The notes beneath the pieces are model-generated. The model did not search any database, was not told the origin of the DNA, and saw nothing but the letters and a program-made list of their open reading frames with translations. A DNA stretch of 64,000 nt from NCBI GenBank assembly GCA_028293325.1, contig JAQGPA010000083.1, forward strand, positions 52,760 through 116,759. The letters run 5' to 3'. Position 1 is the first letter of the stretch. The number at the start of each line of letters is the position of its first letter. The stretch comes from Pedosphaera sp. Lineage in GTDB: Bacteria; Verrucomicrobiota; Verrucomicrobiia; Limisphaerales; Pedosphaeraceae. The position numbers were made by a program, and so were the translations under genes. Positions 27,356 through 37,130 of the stretch are shown piece by piece.

Positions 27356-29407
27356 TCAAGGACCAATCTCAACGCGATAAAATTGCGAACTGGGACTGCT
27401 GGACAGCGGTTCTCCAAAATAAAATGGCAAAGTGGCAGGGTTGGTAATTAAAAGCGCCGTCCAATGAATCAGGTCGGTCGAAGTTTGGATCGTGTAGTTG
27501 GCGCCGCTGTCGCCGCTCACCAACATGCTCCAAGTGCCGTTGGTCAGCGCCACATTACTCAATCTCGGGGACACAAAATTAGTGACGGTGATGTTGACGC
27601 TGTTGGTCGCGCTGAAACCGCCAAATTGACTGACCGTGCGCGTGGCGAGCCGGGAAACCTCCGCCGCGCTCAAGGCGTTCGTGAAAATTGCGAGGTCGTC
27701 CAGACAGCCGTTAAACCAGCGATTTACATTCGCATTCGTTTTATTGTGACCGCCAAATACGATCGGCATTTGCCGCGGCAGCGTCCATGTGACATTCGTC
27801 ATCGCAAACTGCGTGCCATTCAGATAGGCGCGGAGCACCCCCGAATTGGTGTTCGTGCTCTGAAATACGAGCGCGGCGTGATGCCATTGGCCCGTCGTTG
27901 CGCTCGCCGGTGAGGAAACATTAACGTCCAGAACATTGTTTGTATTGTAGTGCTGCACCGCGAGCGTCGCGTTGCCAACGGGACAATAGAATTGCAATTC
28001 ATCGCCATCGCCGCCAAAGCCGTCGCCATTGCCGATGTAAAATAAAAAATCATGACCCGTTGTGGTCTCGCGCTGAAACCAGCCGCTAAAGGTCCAGCTG
28101 CTCTCGCTTAAATTCAGTTCTGCCGGATTGCTGATGAACCGCGTCAATCGCGCTGCATTGCCCGTTCCGCTTTTGGTCAATTGCAACGAGGCGACATTAC
28201 CAGTGCTCGGTGGCACGTTGGTGGAGTGGCTGAACGTACCGGCTCCCATGGCGAGCAGATTGCCATCCCGAAAATGGCCGGAATTGTCCGTGACAAAATT
28301 TTCGTCCGTACTGTCCGGTGGCTCAAAGCTGTAATGCAAAAACTCGCGCGGGTCTTCACCTTGGTCACTCACGATATAGGTGTAATTTGCCGTGCCGAAA
28401 AAATTTACCGCGGGCGTATAGCGCGCCGTGTGACCATCGGCGAGCAACATTGCCGTTCCATTGGTTGCGTTGACGCTGTAGAGGCATTGTGTCGCCGCCG
28501 ACTCCGAATCATGCACCAGCGTCGCCAGGTCCACCTCCGCAAACGTGTTTCGAAGAATCGTTGCGTTGCTGGCGGTGGCGGTCGGTGGCGTGTTGGTTGG
28601 CAACGGCGTGCCCGCCGCTTCCACGTAAGTGTCCGCCACCATGATTTGGTCAAAATACATTGTGTGTCCATTGTTGGCGTCGGGCTGATACATCCCATTC
28701 TTGATGTCGAGACCATTATAAGCGCCGGCCACCAGGTTTGGATCGTAGCCAATATTAGTGGTGCAATTCACATAGTTTGTGCGGTTGATCCAAAGCTTGA
28801 TGTTGCCATTGTTATTGGTGAAGCGCGGCGCAATATAAATCACGACGGTGTACCAGGTGTCCGGCTGAACCATCGGACTGCTCCAGAGCTTGACGTCGGA
28901 AACCGCTGAATCCGGCCCGGTGACCATGTTGCGAATGTAGAGGCCCACCGTGTAGGGAGCCGAACTGCCCGCCGTCAGCTTCAAGCTGGCCGGGGGTCCC
29001 CACGGTGAACCCTGCCACGCCTGCCAGAACAGGTCTGAACTGTTGAACGCAGCCGACGGCGAGCCCAGTTTAAATGCAAACCCGCAATACCTCGCGTTAT
29101 CAAAGTGTAAACCGTCCGGATCGCTGGCGTGGGCTATCGTGTATTCGAACCGTTCCTTGCTGCCGCAGGTATCGGTCGGAACCTGGATTTGAATTGAATT
29201 GCTTCCGGCAAAGTGTTGCGTCGAGATTAAAGGTTGCAGCGGACTCCCACTTTCCACCGTGTCAAATGATCTGCCATTCTCGTAGGCGGACCAGTCGGGA
29301 TTGATGGTGGTGTAATCGCCGGTCAACATTCGATAGACGGCTGCGCGTGCCCGAATCGTGGCGCAGAGAATCATCGCCAAAGTCAGGCCGAGAACGCATA
29401 ACTTCAT
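27356..29407 (-). CDS. Exported protein: polysaccharide-lyase-like jelly roll + Ig-like + LamG
   Basis: 683-residue exported protein. Signal peptide MKLCVLGLTLAMILCATIRARA. The N-terminal ~250 residues (SKERFEYTIAHASDPDGLHF, FWQAWQGSPWGPPASLKL, WYTVVIYIAPRFTNNNGNIK, MYFDQIMVADTYVE) resemble the heparin-lyase-I-like jelly roll often annotated as polysaccharide lyase; whether it is catalytic cannot be told. An Ig/cadherin-like domain follows (PTATASNATILRN to YTYIVSDQG), then a LamG/concanavalin domain (SWTFSGWFQRETTT, GQWHHAALVFQS, RWFNGCLDDLAIFTNALS), and the shared C-terminal domain ending QFYRVEIGP. It stands alone on the minus strand, 170 bp from the next gene upstream, with its own terminator. 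It might bind or cut a polysaccharide other than alpha-glucan. Confidence 0.75.
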   Translation of the reverse strand: MKLCVLGLTLAMILCATIRARAAVYRMLTGDYTTINPDWSAYENGRSFDTVESGSPLQPLISTQHFAGSNSIQIQVPTDTCGSKERFEYTIAHASDPDGLHFDNARYCGFAFKLGSPSAAFNSSDLFWQAWQGSPWGPPASLKLTAGSSAPYTVGLYIRNMVTGPDSAVSDVKLWSSPMVQPDTWYTVVIYIAPRFTNNNGNIKLWINRTNYVNCTTNIGYDPNLVAGAYNGLDIKNGMYQPDANNGHTMYFDQIMVADTYVEAAGTPLPTNTPPTATASNATILRNTFAEVDLATLVHDSESAATQCLYSVNATNGTAMLLADGHTARYTPAVNFFGTANYTYIVSDQGEDPREFLHYSFEPPDSTDENFVTDNSGHFRDGNLLAMGAGTFSHSTNVPPSTGNVASLQLTKSGTGNAARLTRFISNPAELNLSESSWTFSGWFQRETTTGHDFLFYIGNGDGFGGDGDELQFYCPVGNATLAVQHYNTNNVLDVNVSSPASATTGQWHHAALVFQSTNTNSGVLRAYLNGTQFAMTNVTWTLPRQMPIVFGGHNKTNANVNRWFNGCLDDLAIFTNALSAAEVSRLATRTVSQFGGFSATNSVNITVTNFVSPRLSNVALTNGTWSMLVSGDSGANYTIQTSTDLIHWTALLITNPATLPFYFGEPLSSSPSSQFYRVEIGP

Positions 29408-29577
29408 AATGCCAGATTAACTTCCATCTGTTTTGACTACAAACCGGCCATCGGTCGGGAAAGACCAATTACAATTGAATCGCGAGTGTTTATAGTCATT
29501 AAGCACAAAATCGCCGTCCGCCTAGCCACAGAAACTGGGGGGGAATTAAACCGTACAACTTCCGGACCATTCCTCGC

Positions 29578-31578
29578 TCAAGGCGTTGGCTCCGCGCTGC
29601 CGCACTGGTAACGCGATTCAAACCCGGCGTAAAACGTCCTTCCGGAAACTGCGTCGCGCGCAGTGTTGCCGATGCGGACCGTAACCATTGTTTGCGGCGG
29701 GAACCCCTGCCCCGGCAGCGTGACCGTCATCACGTCCCGCTTCGGCGACCAGGAAAACCTGCCGCGCACCGGCGGCATGGTCGAAAATGCTGACTCGACG
29801 CTGCGGTTGTCCATTGCCCTGTTGAACCGAATCACAATCGGGACGGTTGGCGCAACTTTCTTCGCGTCGTGCGCGGGCGAAATGCCGGTCACCATCGGAT
29901 CGAGTGGGAGCGATTGCGCGGCGAAAATCTTCGCGGACGTGCCCGGCACGGCGAAAGGCGCTGTCCATCCCCCGGCGCCCACGGTTGCCGTTTCATTTTC
30001 GTCGAGCAGGTTCGCCAGTTTGGTGCCCGCCGGATAAATCGTCGGGCAAGCGGGCAACATTTGGTTTGTATTCGCCGTGTTGCAAACCACCAACACTTCC
30101 TGCGTGCCGAGTCGCCGCGTGTAGGCGAGCAATCCGGGACTGTTTGCGCTGCTCCACAAATTGGATTGGACGCCGGTTTGCAGCGCCGGATATAGCCGGC
30201 GGAAATTGTTCAGTTCGGCGACGAATTGAAAGAGCGGATGCGTCATGTTGAAGTTGTCGCCGAGCGACGGTCCCCACTCAAATTGCCCGGCAAACATGTC
30301 CTCGCGGTCCCATGGGTCCTTGGCGCCGTTGAAGGCCTGCTCCGTCCCATAATACAAACACGGCACGCCGCGTGAGGTATAAAGAAAGACCAGCGCCACG
30401 GCGAGCCGGTTGGCCGCATTGTTCGCGCAGTGCGGACTCAAAAACCGTGGCTGGTCGTGGTTGTCAATAAATGTCACCAGTTGACTTGCCGTTGTCGGAT
30501 CGTAATTCGCCGCCACCGCCTGGTAATGGTCCGCGATTTGCCGCGTGCTGCCGTCGGCCCGGGCAAAGGTGGAGTCGCTTTCGAAATAAAGGGTATAATC
30601 CAAAATGGAATCGAACTTGAATGGCCCGCCCCCCATCGTGCCCGTGTAAGAGCCGCACTTGACGTCGGAATGATGGGGCACTTCGCCAAACATGAAAAAA
30701 TGCGGTTTGCCGTGCGCCGCAGCGTAGGTGCGGATGGCCGGGCACCACTCCTGCCAGAACCCCATTTCAACGTGCTTGATGGTGTCAATGCGAAAGCCGT
30801 CAAACCCCGCTTGCTCGATCCAATACTTGTAAATTCGGGTCATTTGCTCACGCACAAATGAAGTTTCGGTCCTGAAATCATCCAAACTGCTCAACTCACC
30901 CAATTCGAGTTGGGTTGAATTGTCATAATCCTGCACGAACCCGTTGTTGTGAAAGAGATTCGTGAGCGATGGATTCGTGGCGTTGAGATCAAATGGTGGT
31001 GGATACTGTTTGGCCGGATTGCGAAATCGCAACTGGTACCCGTCCGGCGCAGCCTTGAAATTCGGATAGCCCGGGTCGGCGCTGTCGATGAGGTTGCCGC
31101 CGTGGTTCACCACAATGTCATCAATGACCAGCAGACCGCGCGCATGCGCCGCCCGAACCATGCGCTGCAAATCCGCCATCGTGCCCCAGTGCGGATCCAC
31201 CTTGTAAAAATCCAAACCGGCGTAGCCGTGAAACTCACCGCGCGCGTTTAGTATCACGGGCGAAATCCAGATCGCCGTGGCCCCCAGTGCCTTGATGTAG
31301 TCCAGTTTCTCTTCGATGCCCTTGAAATCGCCGCCGTGAATGGACGTGCCGCTGTGGCCCGCGGGATCATAATTGCCGTCGGCATTGTTGTTCGACGCGT
31401 CGCCGTCATAAAAGCGATCAGTGACAATCTGGTAGATGCTTTGCCGCTGCCAGAATTCGTTTTCACCGGGTTGCGCGTTGGCCTGGGGCGTAAAGCAAAC
31501 CCCGCCGGCCAGGAGCCAGACAATGGCAAGGCTGCTGCGGTCACAACCCAATTTAAAAAAAATATCGGCAAAGTTCAT
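29578..31578 (-). CDS. Exported GH13 alpha-amylase with C-terminal Big_5-like domain
   Basis: 666-residue exported amylase. The ATG at 31578 is preferred over the TTG at 31584; signal peptide region ends around PQANAQ. Barrel motifs: VIDDIVVNHGG (region I), DGFRIDTIKHVEMGFW (nucleophile Asp), FFMFGEVPHHSD (acid/base Glu), TFIDNHDQPRF (region IV). The opening SIYQIVTDRFYDGDASNNN resembles cyclodextrin glucanotransferase-type GH13 enzymes. A C-terminal SbsA-like Ig domain follows (GISPAHDAKKVAPTVPIVIR). It is a close tandem paralogue of the enzyme encoded 32 bp upstream (31611-34796), but it stops after the Ig domain and lacks the malectin-like and C-terminal domains of that copy. It is last in a minus-strand operon with the GH36-like gene. 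Confidence 0.93.
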   Translation of the reverse strand: MNFADIFFKLGCDRSSLAIVWLLAGGVCFTPQANAQPGENEFWQRQSIYQIVTDRFYDGDASNNNADGNYDPAGHSGTSIHGGDFKGIEEKLDYIKALGATAIWISPVILNARGEFHGYAGLDFYKVDPHWGTMADLQRMVRAAHARGLLVIDDIVVNHGGNLIDSADPGYPNFKAAPDGYQLRFRNPAKQYPPPFDLNATNPSLTNLFHNNGFVQDYDNSTQLELGELSSLDDFRTETSFVREQMTRIYKYWIEQAGFDGFRIDTIKHVEMGFWQEWCPAIRTYAAAHGKPHFFMFGEVPHHSDVKCGSYTGTMGGGPFKFDSILDYTLYFESDSTFARADGSTRQIADHYQAVAANYDPTTASQLVTFIDNHDQPRFLSPHCANNAANRLAVALVFLYTSRGVPCLYYGTEQAFNGAKDPWDREDMFAGQFEWGPSLGDNFNMTHPLFQFVAELNNFRRLYPALQTGVQSNLWSSANSPGLLAYTRRLGTQEVLVVCNTANTNQMLPACPTIYPAGTKLANLLDENETATVGAGGWTAPFAVPGTSAKIFAAQSLPLDPMVTGISPAHDAKKVAPTVPIVIRFNRAMDNRSVESAFSTMPPVRGRFSWSPKRDVMTVTLPGQGFPPQTMVTVRIGNTARDAVSGRTFYAGFESRYQCGSAEPTP

Positions 31579-31610
31579 CAGCAAAAGATAGTCCCTCTTT
31601 TTGCGCCGCT

Positions 31611-34600
31611 TTAACGCGCTTGCACACGATAAAACCGCGTGGCGTTGGTCGCGTTGCCGGTGGCGCTCAAGAGCATGTTTCCACCCGTGCCGGATACGGC
31701 CGGGCCGATATTAACCCACGACGAAGCGGTATCCAGGCTGTCGCGGCACTGGAGTTGGTAAGTCCAAATCGCCGCCGTGGCACAACTTAACTGGACATCG
31801 CTGCCCGCCACCACAATTTGCCCGATACTGAAGGCCGGTAAAGACGGGAAGGATGCAACATTAAGCGGGTCCGTTCCCGCCAGAAATTCAGTAAGGTTGG
31901 AAACGCCGTCGCCGTCCACGTCATCCGAACCGCGCGAGGAATCATTGGCCTGTCCGAGCGGATGACCGAAGTAAGCGAGCCGCCACCAGTCAGGAATTCC
32001 ATCCGTGTCGCTGTACACTTCGGCGATTTTTCGCACCTGCAAGCCGGAAATACGGGCGTTGTCCACGACCGGCTGAAAAAGCGCCTGCAATTGCGAATTA
32101 GTCACGCTGTTGGTGAATACGAGCGTGAGGGGTAGATTCATCCCGCCCGCCGTGGCGTAAATATCAAAGTTGGTCAGCACCTGCTGGCCCTGGATGAAGG
32201 CGTTGAATTTTCGTTTGCCGGCGCCGTTCCAATACGTTTCGGCTTCGAGCAGAGTGATCTCATAAACTCCCTCCGGGCAATCAAACTGATAGAGGACTCC
32301 GGCGCTGTTCGTGCTGAAACGCTCATGCTGGTAAAGTGATTGTGCGCCGGCGCAGATGCCGGAAATGGCGTTGGCAACGTATCCGGTTCCCCCGTTCAAA
32401 TAACCGAACCCGCCGAGAGTATAGGCTGTGTCTTTGAACCAAACGAAGCCATTGCAATCTGTCACGTTGCTCGGATTGCCTCCGCTAATCCGCTGCAAAT
32501 AAGTTCCCGGCACGTTGACCATACGGATGCCCACGGTATTGGTGCTGGAAACGTTCCCCGACGTGTCGGTGGCCCGCGCGCTGAGGATATGCGGACCGTT
32601 GAGAAAGTTGGCGCTGTTTAAATTCAAGCTCCAGGAATTCGTGCCGCTGGCGGTCACCCACGCGCCATTGTCTAATGCGATCTCCACTTTTTGAACCGCG
32701 AAGTTGTCACTGGCCGTTCCGGAAATCTGCAAATTTCCGGCAATGACCGCGCTTTCCGCCGGCGTCTGGATGGCTACCGTCGGCGGCACGGCCTCACTTG
32801 TGATCGACGTGTGGATTTGCATTTGATACGGTGCGAACATCGTGTTCCCGGTAACCGCGTCCACCGCCGAGTTGGTGACGCGAATAATAACGTTGGCCAG
32901 CGACGGAAACCCGGTGCCGCCGGGTGTAAAGGTCATCGCGTCATGCGCCCCCGACCACGTAAACGTGCCCGCCACGGCCGGCGTCGTGCTGAACGCCGAC
33001 TGGACACTGTTCGTGTCCATCGGCTTGCTAAACTGCAGCACGATGGACGCGAATGTCGGCACGTTGGTGGCATCGTGCGCCGGCGCATTGCTCGTCACGA
33101 CCGGATCCAGCGGTTTCCAATCCGATTGCGCGACAAATATTTTTGCGCTCGTGCCGGGCACGCTGATCACCGGTGTTTGCGGTCCGGCCTGGATCGTCAG
33201 CACCTCGTTCGTGTTGAACAAATTGACGATTTGTGTTCCGGCCGCAAAAACGGTGGTCCGATTGGTCAACGTTTGCGTCGTCGTGGCGGTGTTGAAGACG
33301 ACAAAAACTTCCTGGGTTGTTCCCGCTCCCGTTGCCAGCCGGCGTGCGTAGGCAAACAAGCCCGGACTGTCCGGATCATTCCACTTGTTCACGTGATCCC
33401 CCAGTTGCAAAGCGGGATAAAGCCGGCGGAAATTATTCAACTCGGCTGTCAACTGGAACAATGGCTGCGTCATGTTAAAGCTATCCACGCCCGTAGGACC
33501 ATCCTTGAATTGCCCGGCGAACATGTCCTCGCGGTCATAGGGGTCCGTGCCGCCATTGAAGCCCTGCTCCGTGCCATAATACAAACAAGGAATACCGCGC
33601 GCGGTATAAAGAAAGGTCAGCGCCACCTGCAACCGGCTGGTGGTCGCGCCGCCGATGCTCAAAAAACGCGGCTGGTCGTGATTGTCGAGAAATGTCACCA
33701 GCCGCTTTTGCGCCGCAGGATCGTAGTTGGCCGCAATGGCATTATAACGGTCTTCAATCTGTTTCGTATTCCCCGTTGCGGAGGCGAAGACGTTATTGAC
33801 CAGGAAATAGAGCGGGTAATCCACCACCGAGTCCTGCTTGAACGCGCCGCCCCCCATCGTGCCCGTGTAGGAACCGCATTTGGCATCAGAACCGTCCTCG
33901 ACTTCGCCGAACATGAAAAAGTTCGGCAAACCGTTCGTCGCGGCAAAAGCGTGTACCGCCGGACACCAGGTTTGCCAGAAACCCATGTCCACGTGCTTCG
34001 TGGTGTCAATGCGGAAGCCGTCAAAGCCAGCCTGCCCAATCCAATACTCGTAAATGGCCGCCATCTGGGTCCGTACGTAATCGCTCTCCGTGCGAAAGTC
34101 GTCCAACCCGCTTAACTCGCCCAGGACCACCTGGCTCGCATCACCGAAATTTTGGATGTTGCCGTTGTTGTGAAAAAGATTTGTGAGCGCGTTGTTGGCT
34201 GAATTGTAAGTGGCGTTGTAAATGTCGAACGGCGGCGCAAACATTTTTGAACCGCGATACTTGAGCGTATAGCCGGACGGCGGAGCGAGAAAATTGCTGT
34301 AGCCGGAATCCGTGCTGTAAATCAGGTCCCCGCCGTGATTCACCACGATGTCGTCAATGACCAGCAAGCCGCGTGCGTGCGCCGCCTGGATCATGTGCTG
34401 CAAATTCGTCAGCGTGCCCCAGTGCGGGTCCACTTTATAAAAATCGCGACCGGAGTAGCCGTGAAATTCGCCGTTCGCGTTCAACACTATCGGCGAAATC
34501 CATATGGCCGTGGCCCCCAGCGCCTTGATGTAATCCAATTTCTGCTCAATCCCTTTGAAATCGCCGCCGTGAACCGACGTGCCGCTGTGGCCGGCCGGAT

Positions 34601-34796
34601 CGTAATTGCCGTCGGCATTGTTATTCGCGGGATCGCCATCGAAAAAACGGTCGGTGATAATCTGATAGATGCTCTGCGCCTGCCAGAAACCGTTGGAAGC
34701 GGATTGGCTGTGCAGCCGGGCCGGGCAAAAAATAAGTAGCGCCGCGGCCCATGCGAGTGCCAGGGCGGGCCGTTTTGGCAAAAAACTCTGTATCAT
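31611..34796 (-). CDS. Exported GH13 alpha-amylase with Ig, malectin-like and C-terminal domains
   Basis: 1061-residue exported amylase. Signal peptide MIQSFLPKRPALALAWAAAL. Barrel (about residues 35-520) with VIDDIVVNHGG, DGFRIDTTKHVDMGFW (nucleophile Asp), FFMFGEVEDGSD (acid/base Glu) and TFLDNHDQPRF. Then an SbsA-like Ig domain (SNAPAHDATNVPTFASIVLQ), a second Ig-like domain (PTVAIQTPAESAVIAG), a malectin-like domain (YEITLLEAETYWNGAGKRKF, FDIYATAGG), a calcium-repeat stretch (GSDDVDGDGVSNLTEFLAG) and a C-terminal domain ending RFYRVQAR. Malectin domains bind di-glucose-type glycans in known members, which fits an alpha-glucan role. The ATG overlaps the stop of the GH36-like gene by 4 bp, indicating translational coupling. 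The tandem paralogue follows at 29578. Confidence 0.93.
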   Translation of the reverse strand: MIQSFLPKRPALALAWAAALLIFCPARLHSQSASNGFWQAQSIYQIITDRFFDGDPANNNADGNYDPAGHSGTSVHGGDFKGIEQKLDYIKALGATAIWISPIVLNANGEFHGYSGRDFYKVDPHWGTLTNLQHMIQAAHARGLLVIDDIVVNHGGDLIYSTDSGYSNFLAPPSGYTLKYRGSKMFAPPFDIYNATYNSANNALTNLFHNNGNIQNFGDASQVVLGELSGLDDFRTESDYVRTQMAAIYEYWIGQAGFDGFRIDTTKHVDMGFWQTWCPAVHAFAATNGLPNFFMFGEVEDGSDAKCGSYTGTMGGGAFKQDSVVDYPLYFLVNNVFASATGNTKQIEDRYNAIAANYDPAAQKRLVTFLDNHDQPRFLSIGGATTSRLQVALTFLYTARGIPCLYYGTEQGFNGGTDPYDREDMFAGQFKDGPTGVDSFNMTQPLFQLTAELNNFRRLYPALQLGDHVNKWNDPDSPGLFAYARRLATGAGTTQEVFVVFNTATTTQTLTNRTTVFAAGTQIVNLFNTNEVLTIQAGPQTPVISVPGTSAKIFVAQSDWKPLDPVVTSNAPAHDATNVPTFASIVLQFSKPMDTNSVQSAFSTTPAVAGTFTWSGAHDAMTFTPGGTGFPSLANVIIRVTNSAVDAVTGNTMFAPYQMQIHTSITSEAVPPTVAIQTPAESAVIAGNLQISGTASDNFAVQKVEIALDNGAWVTASGTNSWSLNLNSANFLNGPHILSARATDTSGNVSSTNTVGIRMVNVPGTYLQRISGGNPSNVTDCNGFVWFKDTAYTLGGFGYLNGGTGYVANAISGICAGAQSLYQHERFSTNSAGVLYQFDCPEGVYEITLLEAETYWNGAGKRKFNAFIQGQQVLTNFDIYATAGGMNLPLTLVFTNSVTNSQLQALFQPVVDNARISGLQVRKIAEVYSDTDGIPDWWRLAYFGHPLGQANDSSRGSDDVDGDGVSNLTEFLAGTDPLNVASFPSLPAFSIGQIVVAGSDVQLSCATAAIWTYQLQCRDSLDTASSWVNIGPAVSGTGGNMLLSATGNATNATRFYRVQAR

Positions 34797-37048
34797 TTCG
34801 TTCGGGTTTCCAGCACCACTGTCAGCAACCGGACGGGATCGCCCGTCGCATTATCAGTCGGCGCGGCCAGGTCGGACTTTACTTTGACCGTGAAGTAGTG
34901 TGTGTCCGGGTTGTATTGGACCTTATCATCTTGCCCTGCCAGCGCCATTACTTTTGGCACGACGGAGGCGTAGCCATGGAGCATGACGGATTCTTCAGTT
35001 TTCGCAAACACGACACCAACGGTCAACCGGCCGGCCTCATCGTGCAGCGAGGCAATCCGCTGTCTGCCGGTGCCCACAAATTTATTCTTGTCGCCCAGAA
35101 AGGCGATCCGGCTCTTGCCCACGGGTGCCACGACGTAAAACGCGCTCGCCTCTTTGCCCAGCGGCGCGGAAAACTGGGCGCCGCGATTCAGCAATTTGCC
35201 CGCGCCGGAAAAGTAATCATAAACATAAGTCGGGCCGCTCAAGCCGAGTTCAGCGGCTGAAAAATGAACTTTGTCCTCCGGCGTCTTGGACCGGTTGAAG
35301 GCAAACACATATTCGGTTCTGATTCCATCCCGGTCGGTGTGGGTGCTGGCCGTCAGCGGCACCGGTTTTTTCCCGGCGTCCGCGATGTAACTGCGGTCGA
35401 GTGGCACGATGGTTGCATCGGGTTTGACAATGACTCCGTCAGCGCGGACGGCTTGGAGCAGGTTGGCCTTGTTCTCCGCCCCAATGGCGTCGCCAATGCC
35501 CACCGGCCCGGCGGAAAGCGTGGACAGCAGAACATTGTTGGTTTCGTCGCTCATATAGACATCCGCCCACGGCCGAATGCCCATGGCAGCGGCCAAACGG
35601 GATGTGTACAGAAAATCATTCCATTTATTCTGGTGGAACCGGTCGCCGCTGGTGCGGATGGTCGTCAGGTTTTCGTAGCGGCTGCCTTGCAGAAAATAGC
35701 ACGGATAAGGCATGCAATACTGGACGGTGATTCCCCGTTCCCGGCACGCGCGCGCCATGTTATCCAGAAAGGCCTCACCGGTTTCCACGTTGCTGCTAAA
35801 GGCCGGAGAATAGGTATAGATCCGGTCCAGCCAGTCCTGCTCGTACGTGACAATGCCGGAGGCCTTCATGTAATCCGCAATGTTGTCCCACCACTTCGGA
35901 TCCACCGCCGCAATGCCGGAGATCTGGTAATGCTGATGATAGGCGCTGGCCGGGTCAATCCACCGGTTGTGCGTAATCAGCGGCAGGCCAATCGTCTTTT
36001 GGAACGCATCCAGCCCGTTCGGAAAAAGATCAGTGTGGGCTTTGTATTCCAGCAGACCGCCATAACGATTCCATTCGCCGGCGGGCAGTTTCTTTGATTT
36101 CTTGGCTTTGCCTTGCGTGCCATCCGCATCAGTGGTGGTCTTGTAATACCACCATGAATCCAATTGCAAATATCGAATGGGGATTTGCTCCTGACGATAA
36201 TGCTCGACCAATGCCTGAAGTGTATTGGCGTAGCCTTTGGTCAGATCGTAGTTATAGTAGTATGTCGCGCCATTGTCAGTCCAGTAACCCAGATACTTCA
36301 GAATTGCATCTGCATCCTCAACCGGTCGTTTGGCCCCCTGCAAATCAACCAACGCGCGGCCCCACATATCCCAGGTCTGGTTGATGCCCTTGCCACAGGC
36401 CACGAGTGTTTGCTGCGTAAAACCGGCGGGCAGGTTGCGCAAATTGGGATTGAAACCGCTGCCCACTTCCTTGCGCCCGTCGCCGACCATGCTCGCCACC
36501 ATGAAATGCGAAGCGGGTGAAATGAGCAAGGCATTGGCTTGGTCATCAAACAACATCCAGGGCGTCGAGATTTCGTTGTTGGTAAATTGTGGCGGCGCGA
36601 ATTCATGGTGGCCATAACTGAAGATGTGCAACTTTTCCGGCAACGTCGTGAAGTCGGGGAAAGCGGGCGGCGGCATTTCGGTCGCCATGCCGCACGTCTG
36701 GGAAAACAACGCCAGCGCTTTGCCATCGTAGAGCCGGATCTGGCCGCTCATCGGCATCGGTCCATTCCGCCAGTCAAAGGCCATCTGCTGATAATCGCCT
36801 GCCTTGTCATGTCCCCGGCTGGTCGTGATGTTCATCAGCGGCGTCGTCAGACTGCCGCCATAGGTCCAGGCCGGCTTCTTCGAAATAACCCGGTAACCTC
36901 CGCTCTTTGCATCCAGTTGCACTGATAATCCGCTCCGCGTCCCGGCCAGGCTCGTAGTCGCCGACTTGCTGCCACTTAACGCAAGTGTCAGCACGGCTGC
37001 GACCAGCGGCAAAAAAGTTTTTTTGTGAGTTTTGAAGGAATGGAACAT
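34793..37048 (-). CDS. Exported GH36-like (clan GH-D) glycoside hydrolase
   Basis: 751-residue exported protein with signal peptide MFHSFKTHKKTFLPLVAAVL. The fold is inferred from an N-terminal beta domain and a barrel with RYLQLDSWWYYK, GIVTYEQDWLDRIY (Asp at the position of the clan GH-D/GH31 nucleophile) and LSAGPVGIGDAIG (Asp placed like the raffinose-synthase-type acid/base), then a C-terminal beta domain (EYVFAFNRS, LLTVVLETRTK). This looks like a distant GH36/raffinose-synthase relative and could act on alpha-galactosides or alpha-glucosides; I cannot choose from sequence. Its stop overlaps the start of the amylase at 34796 (ATGA), which argues for alpha-glucan. It lies 82 bp downstream of the pseudopilin gene on the same strand. 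Confidence 0.75.
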   Translation of the reverse strand: MFHSFKTHKKTFLPLVAAVLTLALSGSKSATTSLAGTRSGLSVQLDAKSGGYRVISKKPAWTYGGSLTTPLMNITTSRGHDKAGDYQQMAFDWRNGPMPMSGQIRLYDGKALALFSQTCGMATEMPPPAFPDFTTLPEKLHIFSYGHHEFAPPQFTNNEISTPWMLFDDQANALLISPASHFMVASMVGDGRKEVGSGFNPNLRNLPAGFTQQTLVACGKGINQTWDMWGRALVDLQGAKRPVEDADAILKYLGYWTDNGATYYYNYDLTKGYANTLQALVEHYRQEQIPIRYLQLDSWWYYKTTTDADGTQGKAKKSKKLPAGEWNRYGGLLEYKAHTDLFPNGLDAFQKTIGLPLITHNRWIDPASAYHQHYQISGIAAVDPKWWDNIADYMKASGIVTYEQDWLDRIYTYSPAFSSNVETGEAFLDNMARACRERGITVQYCMPYPCYFLQGSRYENLTTIRTSGDRFHQNKWNDFLYTSRLAAAMGIRPWADVYMSDETNNVLLSTLSAGPVGIGDAIGAENKANLLQAVRADGVIVKPDATIVPLDRSYIADAGKKPVPLTASTHTDRDGIRTEYVFAFNRSKTPEDKVHFSAAELGLSGPTYVYDYFSGAGKLLNRGAQFSAPLGKEASAFYVVAPVGKSRIAFLGDKNKFVGTGRQRIASLHDEAGRLTVGVVFAKTEESVMLHGYASVVPKVMALAGQDDKVQYNPDTHYFTVKVKSDLAAPTDNATGDPVRLLTVVLETRTK

Positions 37049-37130
37049 TGAATTGAGTTATTAAAGGGTTGCCCTGGCCAGGGGACGTTGGAGTTAATTG
37101 TGGAAACCGGGTGAATCCTGATTACTAAAG

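Noticed and set aside
37072..37083. 12-bp palindrome CCCTGGCCAGGG before the GH36-like gene
   Set aside because: Found once only, GC-rich, with no promoter-like sequence at a useful distance; likely chance.
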